A DNA stretch of 64,000 nt from Mycobacterium simiae (GTDB taxonomy: Bacteria > Actinomycetota > Actinomycetes > Mycobacteriales > Mycobacteriaceae), in NCBI RefSeq assembly GCF_008370645.1, contig NZ_VTZN01000005.1:1-64000 (forward strand), read 5' to 3'. The notes under the pieces are model-generated. The model searched no databases, was not told where the DNA came from, and saw only the letters and a program-made list of their open reading frames with translations. The position numbers and the translations under genes were made by a program. Positions 11,025 to 19,703 of the stretch are shown here, piece after piece. Positions within the stretch are counted from its first letter, which is position 1. The number at the start of each line of letters is the position of its first letter.

Positions 11025-11519
11025 ATGGCTGAAGTTCGGGTTGTCGGCATTCGCGTAGAGCAACCGCAAAATCAGCCGGTACTGCTGTTGCGCGAGGCCA
11101 ACGGTGACCGGTATCTGCCAATCTGGATCGGCCAGTCCGAGGCCGCCGCCATTGCCCTGGAGCAGCAAGGAGTCGAACCGCCCCGACCGCTAACGCATGA
11201 CCTGATCCGGGATCTCATTGCCGCACTAGGGCATTCGCTCAAGGAAGTCCGCATCGTGGATCTGCAGGAAGGCACTTTTTACGCCGATCTGATCTTCGAC
11301 CGGGATATCAAAGTTTCTGCTCGTCCCTCCGACTCCGTGGCGATCGCGCTGCGCGTGGGAGTTCCCATCTACGTGGAGGAGGCCGTGCTGGCGCAGGCCG
11401 GCCTGCTGATCCCCGACGAGGGCGACGAGGAGGCCGGCAGCGCTGTTCGCGAGGACGAGGTGGAGAAATTCAAAGAATTCCTCGACAGCGTGTCACCGGA
11501 CGACTTCAAGGCCACCTAA
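11025..11519 (+). CDS. Bifunctional nuclease family protein (DUF151)
   Basis: A 164-residue protein matching the BFN/DUF151 family (motifs VLLLREANGDRYLPIWIG, EAAAIA, RPLTHDL and DSVAIALRVGVPIYV). Family members elsewhere have been reported to have nuclease activity, but its role in mycobacteria is not established. ATG 11025 (MAEVRVVGIRVEQ) follows a GGAGGGC ribosome site and gives the same length as Rv1829; the frame is open upstream to 10995. It sits between two MerR-type regulators, a conserved trio. Two copies of a palindromic repeat follow immediately after its stop. Confidence 0.85.
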   Translation: MAEVRVVGIRVEQPQNQPVLLLREANGDRYLPIWIGQSEAAAIALEQQGVEPPRPLTHDLIRDLIAALGHSLKEVRIVDLQEGTFYADLIFDRDIKVSARPSDSVAIALRVGVPIYVEEAVLAQAGLLIPDEGDEEAGSAVREDEVEKFKEFLDSVSPDDFKAT

Positions 11520-11521
11520 CC

Positions 11522-11630
11522 CAGCCGGGCGACGATGCAGCCCGCGAAGCGGGCTGCGGAGAAGCCCGGCAATCAAACCCAGCCGGGCGACGATGCAGCC
11601 CGCGAAGCGGGCTGCGGAGAAGCCCGGCAG
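11522..11630 (+). repeat. Tandem pair of palindromic intergenic repeats
   Basis: A unit of about 50 bp beginning CAGCCGGGCGACGATGCAGC occurs twice, at about 11522-11571 and 11580-11629, with a period of 58 bp and near-perfect identity. Each unit can fold into a nested hairpin: an outer stem GCCGGGC/GCCCGGC and an inner stem GCAGCCCGC-GAA-GCGGGCTGC. The GCGACGATGCAG core resembles the dispersed GC-rich intergenic repeats of M. tuberculosis. The position just after a stop codon suggests a transcription-end or mRNA-stabilising role, which is an inference. Confidence 0.85.
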
Positions 11631-11838
11631 GCCCTTGGCAGGAGGACTAGCAACGTCACGGATGCGTCTCATCACTCATAGTGCATTCTCGACACGCCTG
11701 GAGGATGGCGTCCAGGATGCCGCGCACGGGCCATACTTTGTTGAAGACTTGAACGTCAACTGGCGCACCGCAACAGTTCACAGCGTATGCTCTGAAGGCA
11801 CTCGGACATGAAAAATAATGTGGTTGCCGTGACAGCCA

Positions 11839-12528
11839 GTGACGCAGCTAGTGACAAGAGCGCGATCGGCGAGAGGAAACACCGTGAGCGAGCAGCCACG
11901 TCAAGAGCAGCTGGATCTTGCAGACCAGGCGGGTACCGCGACTGACAGTGGCAACAGTGGCACTACCGACAAGGGTGGCGCGACCGAGCCCGTGCAACCT
12001 GGCTTGTTCCCCGACGATTCGGTACCCGATGAGTTGGTCGGCTACCGCGGGCCCAGTGCCTGTCAGATCGCCGGCATCACCTATCGCCAGCTCGACTACT
12101 GGGCACGCACGTCGTTGGTTGTTCCTTCGATCCGTAGTGCGGCAGGATCCGGAAGCCAGCGACTTTACTCGTTCAAAGACATTCTGGTTCTCAAGATCGT
12201 CAAGCGGTTGCTCGACACCGGCATCTCGCTGCACAACATCCGAGTTGCCGTCGACCATCTGCGTCAGCGCGGTGTCCGGGATCTGGCCAACATCACTTTG
12301 TTCTCTGACGGCACGACGGTGTATGAATGCACGTCGGCTGAGGAAGTCGTCGACCTCCTGCAAGGCGGCCAGGGTGTGTTCGGGATCGCCGTCTCGGGCG
12401 CGATGCGCGAGCTCACCGGCGTTATCGCCGACTTTCACGGTGAGCGGGCCGATGGTGGTGAGTCGATCGCCGCACCAGAAGACGAGCTGGCTTCCCGCCG
12501 CAAGCAGCGCGACCGTAAGATCGGCTGA
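11839..12528 (+). CDS. resR: MerR-type transcriptional regulator ResR/McdR (Rv1830-like)
   Basis: A 229-residue regulator. After a disordered, acidic N-terminus (residues 1-65) comes a MerR-type HTH with GPSACQIAGITYRQLDYWAR and the wing SGSQRLYSFKD, then a C-terminal domain (GTTVYECTSAEEVVDLL). In M. tuberculosis this gene (Rv1830) is reported to control division and post-antibiotic recovery. The DNA-binding and C-terminal parts are almost identical to my memory of that protein; only the N-terminal tail varies. GTG 11839 (VTQLVTRARSARG) matches. A GTATGCT element at 11786-11792 could be an extended -10. The 319 bp upstream contains the palindromic repeats and no gene. Confidence 0.9.
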   Translation: MTQLVTRARSARGNTVSEQPRQEQLDLADQAGTATDSGNSGTTDKGGATEPVQPGLFPDDSVPDELVGYRGPSACQIAGITYRQLDYWARTSLVVPSIRSAAGSGSQRLYSFKDILVLKIVKRLLDTGISLHNIRVAVDHLRQRGVRDLANITLFSDGTTVYECTSAEEVVDLLQGGQGVFGIAVSGAMRELTGVIADFHGERADGGESIAAPEDELASRRKQRDRKIG

Positions 12529-12616
12529 CTGCGGGAGGTCATAGCATGCGGCTCGGCATGCGCTGTCGCGACGGGAAGCGGCGGGCCGAGTAAACTGAAT
12601 CACGCATCGCTCTGGC

Positions 12617-12825
12617 GCGGGAGAGTTCTGTGGCCGCCAGCTACAGACGCCGAAGGAGCAATACCTCTCCGACAACCTCTCAGGCACCCGGACCGCGTTA
12701 GATGACGATGCCTCTGGAAAGCGGTGATGCCCGTTGTGGTATCACCCGCCGATGGGGAAAGGCGCCGACAAGCCGGTGGTGCCGAATCTCTCAGGCGCCT
12801 GGTGCACGGGTGAAGACAGAGGGAG
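12617..12825 (+). promoter_or_regulatory. Tandem glycine riboswitch in the gcvB leader
   Basis: The leader carries two glycine-aptamer-like modules. The first (about 12617-12725) has the conserved GCCGAAGGAGCAA and CTCTCAGGCACCCGGACCG cores. The second (about 12748-12821) has GGCGCCGACAAGCC, AATCTCTCAGGCGCC and the closing GAAGACAGAGGG. Glycine binding to such tandem aptamers normally turns on glycine cleavage genes, which fits gcvB starting at 12861. A TAAACT at 12591-12596 is a plausible -10 element. The second module departs more from consensus than the first. Small reading frames across this stretch are taken as non-coding. Confidence 0.9.
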
Positions 12826-12860
12826 AGGGCCGCTAGTCCGTTGCCCTTCAGGAGTTCACC

Positions 12861-15686
12861 GTGTCCGAGCATTCAACGTTTGCCGACCGCCATATCGGGC
12901 TGGACATCGATGCCGTCAGGACCATGTTGTCAGTCATCGGTGTCGACAGCCTCGATGACTTGGCAGTCAAGGCCGTCCCGGCCGGGATCCTGGATACCCT
13001 CACCGCAGCGGGCACCGCGCCGGGATTGGACCGGTTGCCGCCCGCCGCCAGTGAGGCCGAGGCGCTGACCGAGCTGCGGGCGCTGGCCGACGCCAACACC
13101 GTCGCAGTATCGATGATCGGGCAGGGCTACTACGACACGTTCACCCCGCCGGTGCTGCTGCGCAACATCATGGAGAACCCGGCCTGGTACACCGCCTACA
13201 CGCCCTACCAACCTGAGATAAGTCAGGGTCGCCTGGAAGCGCTGCTCAATTTCCAGACGATGGTCACTGATCTGACCGGCCTGGAGATCGCCAACGCGTC
13301 GATGCTCGACGAAGGCACCGCTGCCGCCGAAGCCATGACGCTGATGCACCGCGCCACCAGCAGCCCCTCGAACCGGCTGGCCGTCGACGTCGACGTGTTC
13401 ACCCAAACCGCCACGGTATTGGCCACCCGCGCCAAGCCGCTGGGCATCGAGGTCGTCACCGCCGACCTGCGCAACGGCCTGCCCGCAGGCGAATTCTTCG
13501 GCGTCATCGCCCAGCTGCCCGGCGCCAGCGGCCGGATCACCGACTGGAGCGCGCTGGCGGCGCAGGCCCACGATCGTGGCGCACTGCTGGCCATCGGCGC
13601 CGACCTGTTGGCCCTGACGCTGATCACCCCGCCCGGTGAGATCGGCGCCGACGTCGCGTTCGGCACTACCCAACGTTTTGGCGTACCAATGGGATTCGGC
13701 GGCCCACATGCCGGGTATCTGTCCGTGCACGCTAAGTATGCCCGACAGTTGCCTGGACGGCTGGTGGGGGTTTCCGTCGACAGCGATGGGAACCCCGCCT
13801 ACCGACTCGCGCTGCAAACGCGCGAGCAACACATCCGCCGCGATAAGGCAACCAGCAATATCTGTACTGCCCAGGTGCTGCTGGCGGTGATGGCCGCGAT
13901 GTACGCCAGCTACCACGGCGCCGAAGGGTTGACCAGCATCGCACGCCGGGTGCATGCCCATGCCGAAACCATCGCCGGTGCGCTGGGTGATGCGCTGGTG
14001 CACAGCAAATTTTTCGATACCGTGTCGGCACGCGTGCCGGGGCGTGCTGACGAGGTGATCGCGGCAGCTAAGGCCAAGGGCCTCAACATGTGGCGGATCG
14101 ATGCTGACCACGTGTCGGTAGCCTGTGACGAGGCCACCACCGACGCTCACGTCAAGGCGGTTTTGGCGGCGTTCGGCGCCGCAGCCGCCGAACCGGCCGG
14201 CGCGGATATTGCGACGCGCACCTCGGCGTTCCTGACCCATCCCGCGTTCACGCAATACCGCACGGAGACGGCAATGATGCGCTATCTGCGCGCGTTGGCG
14301 GATAAGGACATTGCGTTGGACCGCAGCATGATTCCGCTCGGCTCATGCACGATGAAACTTAACGCCGCCGCCGAAATGGAGTCGATCACCTGGCCGGAGT
14401 TCGGGCGCCAACATCCTTTTGCGCCGGCATCGGACACGCCGGGGCTGCGCCGGCTCATCGCCGACTTGGAGAACTGGCTGGTGGCGATCACCGGTTACGA
14501 CGCAGTCTCCCTGCAGCCGAACGCGGGTTCGCAGGGGGAGTACGCCGGTCTGTTGGCGATCCAGGCCTATCACGCCAGTCGGGGCGAGTCGCATCGCGAC
14601 ATCTGCTTGATCCCTTCCAGCGCACACGGCACCAATGCCGCCTCGGCCGCACTGGCCGGCATGAAGGTCGTTGTGGTGGGCTGTCACGATAACGGTGACG
14701 TTGACCTTGACGATCTGCGCGGCAAGGTCAGCGATCACGGTGACCGGCTCGCCGCACTGATGATCACCTACCCGTCCACCCATGGGGTGTACGAGCACGA
14801 CATCGCCGAAATCTGTGCGTCGGTGCACGACGCCGGGGGCCAAGTGTACGTCGACGGCGCCAATCTCAACGCTCTGGTTGGTCTGGCCCGACCGGGCAGA
14901 TTCGGCGGCGACGTCAGCCACCTCAACTTACACAAGACGTTCTGCATCCCACACGGTGGCGGCGGTCCGGGCGTCGGCCCCGTGGCGGTGCGTTCGCATT
15001 TGGCCCCATTCCTACCGGGCCACCCTTTCGCCTCCGCGTTACCACAGGGCCACCCGGTATCTTCGGCCCCGTATGGGTCGGCTTCGATATTGCCGATCAC
15101 CTGGGCGTATATCCGCATGATGGGCGCCAAAGGCCTGCGGGCGGCATCGCTTCATGCGATCGCGTCGGCCAACTACATCGCGCGCCGCCTAGACGAGTAC
15201 TACCCGGTGCTGTACACCGGAGACAACGGGATGGTCGCCCACGAGTGCATACTCGACCTGCGCGGTATCACCAAGGCGACCGGCGTCACCGTCGACGATG
15301 TAGCAAAGCGGTTGGCAGACTACGGTTTTCACGCGCCGACGATGAGCTTCCCGGTGGCTGGAACGCTGATGGTGGAACCCACCGAAAGCGAGAGCCTGGC
15401 CGAGGTCGACGCATTTTGCGACGCGATGATCAGCATCCGCGCCGAGATCAACAAAGTCGGTGGTGGTCAGTGGCCAGCTGACGATAACCCGCTACGGAAC
15501 GCACCGCATACCGCTGAGTGCTTGCTGGTGACCGATTGGGGCCACCCCTACACCCGGCAGGAGGCCGCCTACCCACTCGGCGTTACGTTCCGGCCCAAGG
15601 TCTGGCCACCGGTGCGCCGTATCGACGGCGCATACGGCGACCGCAACCTGGTGTGCTCCTGTCCGCCGATGGAGGCGTTCGCTTGA
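12861..15686 (+). CDS. gcvB: Glycine dehydrogenase (decarboxylating), P protein
   Basis: The 941-residue PLP enzyme of the glycine cleavage system, which decarboxylates glycine and passes the aminomethyl group to lipoyl-GcvH. It is a single-chain P protein of two homologous halves. The PLP lysine is K692 in [18 protein letters not shown], which also supplies the glycine-rich loop. The N-terminal half holds [14 protein letters not shown], and [11 protein letters not shown] marks the start of the second half. The length equals the M. tuberculosis protein. GTG 12861 follows an AGGAG site at 12850. Expression is expected to be induced by glycine through the riboswitch directly upstream. It is convergent with dhaA, with only 6 bp between the stops. 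Confidence 0.97.
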   Translation: MSEHSTFADRHIGLDIDAVRTMLSVIGVDSLDDLAVKAVPAGILDTLTAAGTAPGLDRLPPAASEAEALTELRALADANTVAVSMIGQGYYDTFTPPVLLRNIMENPAWYTAYTPYQPEISQGRLEALLNFQTMVTDLTGLEIANASMLDEGTAAAEAMTLMHRATSSPSNRLAVDVDVFTQTATVLATRAKPLGIEVVTADLRNGLPAGEFFGVIAQLPGASGRITDWSALAAQAHDRGALLAIGADLLALTLITPPGEIGADVAFGTTQRFGVPMGFGGPHAGYLSVHAKYARQLPGRLVGVSVDSDGNPAYRLALQTREQHIRRDKATSNICTAQVLLAVMAAMYASYHGAEGLTSIARRVHAHAETIAGALGDALVHSKFFDTVSARVPGRADEVIAAAKAKGLNMWRIDADHVSVACDEATTDAHVKAVLAAFGAAAAEPAGADIATRTSAFLTHPAFTQYRTETAMMRYLRALADKDIALDRSMIPLGSCTMKLNAAAEMESITWPEFGRQHPFAPASDTPGLRRLIADLENWLVAITGYDAVSLQPNAGSQGEYAGLLAIQAYHASRGESHRDICLIPSSAHGTNAASAALAGMKVVVVGCHDNGDVDLDDLRGKVSDHGDRLAALMITYPSTHGVYEHDIAEICASVHDAGGQVYVDGANLNALVGLARPGRFGGDVSHLNLHKTFCIPHGGGGPGVGPVAVRSHLAPFLPGHPFASALPQGHPVSSAPYGSASILPITWAYIRMMGAKGLRAASLHAIASANYIARRLDEYYPVLYTGDNGMVAHECILDLRGITKATGVTVDDVAKRLADYGFHAPTMSFPVAGTLMVEPTESESLAEVDAFCDAMISIRAEINKVGGGQWPADDNPLRNAPHTAECLLVTDWGHPYTRQEAAYPLGVTFRPKVWPPVRRIDGAYGDRNLVCSCPPMEAFA

Positions 15687-15692
15687 CGGCTT

Positions 15693-16553
15693 TCAGCCGA
15701 ATCGGTCGACGATCGCGGCGGCAATCCGGTCGGGCTCATCCTCTTGAATGAAGTGCTTGGCGTGTGGCAACTCGACCAGGACGTGATCGGGAAATGTCGC
15801 GCGCATCCGAGGCAGCATCAGTCCGGGTCTGAACGCGAAGTCCTTCATGCCCCATACAAAAAGGGCGGGCTTGGTGCCCAGTTTGGACGGCACTTCCCGG
15901 GCCAGCCGCGACAAGAGGGGGCCAGCCGCCAAGATTTCCTTCGGCATCCTGGCAACCCCCGCCCGGTCCGCCGGAGTGGGCTGCACAGCGCGGTAGTGTT
16001 CCATCACCGCGTCACTCGGCGGGCGCTGCGTTCCCGCCGGTATTAATCGCTCCACGAAGAAATTGCGCTGCACGATCGCGTACTGCAGCGGCGGGCTGGA
16101 CATCACCCTGCTGAACACTTTCATCGTCAGAGTGTCGGCCGGCCAGAACCAGGTGTTGCCCAACACGATGCCGCGTACTCGATCAGCTCGCTCGACCGCG
16201 ACCGCTGTGCTGATCGGACCGCCCCAGTCCTGACCCATCGAGACGTAACCTTCCAGACCGAGGTGGTCGACAAACTCGCCCACCACCTGTGCATGCTCTT
16301 CGATCTTGTACCCGAAACCCGCCGGGCGCTCCGATAGGCCGAACCCGAGATAATCCATTGCGATACAACGGAAACGTTCCCGCAGCGCCACGATGATGTT
16401 GCGGTACAGAAAGCTCCATGTTGGGTTGCCATGGCACAGTAAGATCGGTGGGCCTTCGCCCTCATCGATGTAATGCATGCGTCCGCGCGAGCTGTCGAAC
16501 CAGCGCGACTGAAAAGGGTACAGCTGGGGATCCGGGATGAAATCACGGTTCAT
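15693..16553 (-). CDS. dhaA: Haloalkane dehalogenase-like alpha/beta hydrolase
   Basis: A 286-residue alpha/beta hydrolase of the haloalkane dehalogenase group. The oxyanion motif is HGNPTW (residues 41-46), the nucleophile is Asp109 in GQDWGG, and the catalytic His lies in LPHAKHFIQEDEP. These match Rv1833c in order and length. Dehalogenases hydrolyse carbon-halogen bonds; the natural substrate in mycobacteria is unknown. ATG 16553 has AAGGAGG a few bases upstream; the frame extends to 16655 without conservation. It is divergent from lipZ, whose start lies 49 bp away, so the two share a short regulatory region. Confidence 0.88.
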   Translation of the reverse strand: MNRDFIPDPQLYPFQSRWFDSSRGRMHYIDEGEGPPILLCHGNPTWSFLYRNIIVALRERFRCIAMDYLGFGLSERPAGFGYKIEEHAQVVGEFVDHLGLEGYVSMGQDWGGPISTAVAVERADRVRGIVLGNTWFWPADTLTMKVFSRVMSSPPLQYAIVQRNFFVERLIPAGTQRPPSDAVMEHYRAVQPTPADRAGVARMPKEILAAGPLLSRLAREVPSKLGTKPALFVWGMKDFAFRPGLMLPRMRATFPDHVLVELPHAKHFIQEDEPDRIAAAIVDRFG

Positions 16554-16602
16554 TGCCCTCGTTAGCCTCCTTCGATGCTGTTCATGATGGTATGCCCGAT
16601 CT

Positions 16603-17493
16603 GTGACATCACCGAGTGTTCGAGACTGGCGTGACCGTGGCCGCTGGCTACACACCGCAGTGGGGAAAGTGTTTCTGCGATCGGGGCCGGGGCAAGACCC
16701 GACTGTCCTGCTACTGCACGGCTATCCGTCCAGCTCCTTCGACTTTCGGGCGGTGATTCCGCACCTGGCCGGTCAGGCCTGGTTGACGTTGGACTTTCTC
16801 GGCTTCGGCTTGTCCGACAAGCCTCGTCCGCACCGCTACAGTCTGCTGCAGCAGGCTGATCTGGTGCAGCGCGTGGTCGCCCACGCCGCAACCGGCCCGG
16901 TCGTGGTGCTGGCACACGACATGGGCACGTCGGTGACCACCGAACTGCTCGCTCGGGACCTCGACGGGCGCCTGCCGTTTGACCTGCACCGCGCGGTCCT
17001 CAGCAACGGCAGCGTCATCCTGGAGCGCGCCAGCCTTCGTCCGATCCAACAGGTGCTGCGAAGTCCGCTGGGACCCATCGCGGCCCGAATGATCACGCGC
17101 GGCGGGTTCACCCGGGGTTTTGGCAAGTTGTTCTCGTCCCAGCATCCGCTGTCACCGGACGAAGCCGACGCCCAGTGGGAGTTGTTGTCTTACAACCACG
17201 GCCATCGGATACCACACCTGTTGATCAGTTACCTGCAGGAGCGGGTGAAGTATGCGCAGCGCTGGCACGGTGCGGTACGTGACTGGCCCAAACCGCTCGG
17301 CTTCGTCTGGGGCCTGGATGATCCGGTAGCGACAACGAACGTGCTGGACGGACTACGGGAACTGCGACCGCAGGCCGCCGTCGTCGAACTGCCCGGCTTG
17401 GGCCACTACCCGCAGCTCGAGGATCCCGCGGCCTATGCCGCGGCGGCGCTCTCGCTCTTGGTCGGCGATCGGGGGCTACCCGGCTCAGCTTAA
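16603..17493 (+). CDS. lipZ: Alpha/beta hydrolase LipZ with Asp nucleophile
   Basis: A 296-residue alpha/beta hydrolase at the place of Rv1834, annotated there as a lipase. The oxyanion region reads LLLHGYPSSSFDF. The nucleophile-elbow position reads AHDMGTSV, with Asp106 where lipases carry Ser. The acid lies near WGLDDPVATT and the catalytic His in LPGLGHYPQLEDP. An Asp nucleophile is typical of epoxide hydrolases and dehalogenases, so a true lipase activity is doubtful. The start is GTG 16603. The 3' end overlaps the convergent gene at 17485 by 9 bp. Confidence 0.88.
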   Translation: MTSPSVRDWRDRGRWLHTAVGKVFLRSGPGQDPTVLLLHGYPSSSFDFRAVIPHLAGQAWLTLDFLGFGLSDKPRPHRYSLLQQADLVQRVVAHAATGPVVVLAHDMGTSVTTELLARDLDGRLPFDLHRAVLSNGSVILERASLRPIQQVLRSPLGPIAARMITRGGFTRGFGKLFSSQHPLSPDEADAQWELLSYNHGHRIPHLLISYLQERVKYAQRWHGAVRDWPKPLGFVWGLDDPVATTNVLDGLRELRPQAAVVELPGLGHYPQLEDPAAYAAAALSLLVGDRGLPGSA

Positions 17494-19650
17494 GAAATTG
17501 TTGATCGCGGCCGCGAGCTCCGGGGTGGCCGAAGTCGGCAAGTTTTGGTAGGTGCCACCGCTGAGTTGGGCGACGGCTTCCCAGGTTGCTCGGTCCGGAT
17601 CAGCACCGAAATCGATGATGTTGACCGCGATGGGCTTGGCCGGGTCCGCGCTGGTGCGGATGAAATCCTGTAGGCCCGCTCCGTCGAGGGTTTGATCGGT
17701 GTGCGGCCCCCCGGTCATCACCAGGATCGAATTAGCTTGGCCAGCACGGAAATTGGTCTGAACATCCTGGTAAATGATGCGTAGCGTGGTGAATGACACC
17801 GCGCCGCCGCTGGACGGATACTGCTTGTCGAGCGCAGCGATCAGTGCTGCCGAGCGGGGCTGGCCGTTTACTGGGTCAGCCAACGTTCCGGTCGGCACCT
17901 CGACGCGACCCTCATGACCGTCGAACGTCCACAGTCCTATGGCCGCACTTGGCGGTAGCGTCTTGAGCCGATTTTCCAGCGCCGCAATCACATTGGCGAG
18001 CCGCGTCTTGCCACCCTCGTCGCCAGGCTGCGACTGGTCAAGCATAACGGTGGCCGCCACCCCGATTGACGGTGTGGCCATCACATCAGCGAGGGTGGCA
18101 CGCATCCCGTCATCGCCGATCGACAGCGCAGCCGGCAGGGCCGCGAAGCTGGTGACTGGGCTGCTCGGCGGTTTGACGCCGCCCACCCGGAAACCCGCCT
18201 TGGCCAGCTTCGCGAGTTGTTCGGGTTTTTGCATGTAATGGACAAAAGCACTAGCGGCTGTAGTTTGCTCCTGCGACAGCCACGAGCCGCTGAGCAGCAC
18301 CGTTGGGTAGTCGGCTATCGCAACCGGCCCGGGCGGCTGCCAGAAAGCCAGCGTTTTCTTCGCATCGGATAATGATTGGGCGCGCTGGAACAGCTGCTGT
18401 TCGGTGGTGACCACCGCGTGTACCGGCGCGGCTGCGACGTCGGTTGCCTTGATCAGCGTGTTCATTGCCTCGCTCAGCGACTCCTCGGCCAGCTTGGGCT
18501 GGGCAGCCATCAAGGTCCGCACCGCGCCGGTGCCTGCGGTCGGGGGCGCTCCTGCCGGTGCCGATGCGGCCGCAATGGCTTCGCCGGCCAAGAACGCGGC
18601 ATCGCCGTTGCCTCCGATTGGCATCGCAAGGCGCAGCGAACCCCAGGCCGGCAAGTTCACGCTGGCCATCGAGTTGGGGTCGGCCTGCAAGGCCGGCAAC
18701 GTCACCCAATTTTGGCTAGAAAGCGCCTGCGCAAGTTCGGGGCGGATGGCAAGCTGCACCGGTGACGTCACCAATGAGCGGCTGTCACTGATGGTTTGGT
18801 TACCGGTAGCCGCCGACAGGCGTGCCGCCGAGATGGTGCTGCCGGGGATCCATAATCCTGGCTGCCCGCCCAACTCGGAGGGCCACTTACCGATGAAACC
18901 ACTGAGGACAGCGTCTGAATCAGCAGCTTTGACAGCCACCGTCACACACCGATCGCCAATCGGGCCCGCCGAGGCGTTGTAGCTGTCGGCGAATTCCTTG
19001 ACCCGGTCAGCGATCGAGGGGTCGGCGACGACGGCGACGGTGTCTTTGCCGCCAACGCAGCGTGCCGCCGCAGAGTGCGACCGGTGTGACAAGGCGTCGC
19101 CGAAAAAGCGCCACACGATCACCCCGGCTACTACCACCACGACCACGACCAGAGCCACGATCACGCCGATACTAACTCCGCGCCGTCCGCCCGTGCTACG
19201 GTGGCCGCCCTGCCAGCTGCTCAGTTCCCGGTGGCCCGGGGTGCGATACAGCGGCGGCGGGGGAGTTGCCAACGGCCCGGCACCCTCTGGTAGCGAGCTC
19301 GCCGGGCCCGACCCGAAGTCGGGGTACTCGTCTGCCGCGACGGGTGGCTCATGATCTCCGACGACCAGCGACTGTTCATCCTCGGCATAGGGGTTCTCCC
19401 CTGAGACATGGCCTTTGCCCCAGTAGCGACCTTCACTAGAGAAATCGTCCGACTCGGCCTCGCCGTAGTCGCCGAAGGATTCTGCGTCCGACGGCTCGAA
19501 CGACGACTGATTGTCCCCGTCCTGATGCTCCGCTGCGTTCTCGTCGGATGGTCCATTAGCGGAATCCTCCGGATCGGGCAAACTGTGCCTACCCATACCG
19601 GTGTCAGCGTCCTCTCCGTTTGAAGGTGCCCGACGTCGCGCCGGCATCAA
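17485..19650 (-). CDS. Membrane-anchored solute-binding/VWA-domain protein (Rv1836c-like)
   Basis: A 721-residue protein. It has a long acidic, disordered cytoplasmic N-terminus (1-155), one membrane segment (about 159-181, rich in Val), an extracellular domain resembling type-2 solute-binding proteins (about 200-500), and a C-terminal von Willebrand factor A domain (about 530-721; MLDQSQPGDEGGKTRL at the usual metal-ion site, with VMTGGPHTD further on). The MIDAS is not canonical DxSxS: MLDQSQ keeps D-x-S only. Its function is unknown. The GC-rich N-terminal tail is poorly conserved in such proteins. It lies just upstream of lipZ in the opposite direction and 41 bp after glcB on the same strand. 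Confidence 0.82.
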   Translation of the reverse strand: MMPARRRAPSNGEDADTGMGRHSLPDPEDSANGPSDENAAEHQDGDNQSSFEPSDAESFGDYGEAESDDFSSEGRYWGKGHVSGENPYAEDEQSLVVGDHEPPVAADEYPDFGSGPASSLPEGAGPLATPPPPLYRTPGHRELSSWQGGHRSTGGRRGVSIGVIVALVVVVVVVAGVIVWRFFGDALSHRSHSAAARCVGGKDTVAVVADPSIADRVKEFADSYNASAGPIGDRCVTVAVKAADSDAVLSGFIGKWPSELGGQPGLWIPGSTISAARLSAATGNQTISDSRSLVTSPVQLAIRPELAQALSSQNWVTLPALQADPNSMASVNLPAWGSLRLAMPIGGNGDAAFLAGEAIAAASAPAGAPPTAGTGAVRTLMAAQPKLAEESLSEAMNTLIKATDVAAAPVHAVVTTEQQLFQRAQSLSDAKKTLAFWQPPGPVAIADYPTVLLSGSWLSQEQTTAASAFVHYMQKPEQLAKLAKAGFRVGGVKPPSSPVTSFAALPAALSIGDDGMRATLADVMATPSIGVAATVMLDQSQPGDEGGKTRLANVIAALENRLKTLPPSAAIGLWTFDGHEGRVEVPTGTLADPVNGQPRSAALIAALDKQYPSSGGAVSFTTLRIIYQDVQTNFRAGQANSILVMTGGPHTDQTLDGAGLQDFIRTSADPAKPIAVNIIDFGADPDRATWEAVAQLSGGTYQNLPTSATPELAAAINNFLS

Positions 19651-19683
19651 CCACGGATATGGTCCGATTGGTCCGGCTCTTCA

Positions 19684-19703
19684 GCGGGCCGCTAACGGCC
19701 CGC
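19684..19703 (-). terminator. Hairpin spanning the glcB stop codon
   Basis: A perfect 8-bp stem GCGGGCCG/CGGCCCGC with a CTAA loop covers the stop codon of glcB. No U-tract follows on the minus strand, so it could attenuate or terminate transcription, or protect the 3' end, between glcB and the following gene. This is a structural inference only. Confidence 0.4.

Noticed and set aside
11593-11811. 72-codon reading frame across the second palindromic repeat
   Set aside because: Starts within the repeat and shows no recognisable protein pattern; better explained by the repeat and resR leader.
12598-12960. Small reading frames in the gcvB leader
   Set aside because: They cover the glycine aptamer cores, whose RNA features explain the conservation.
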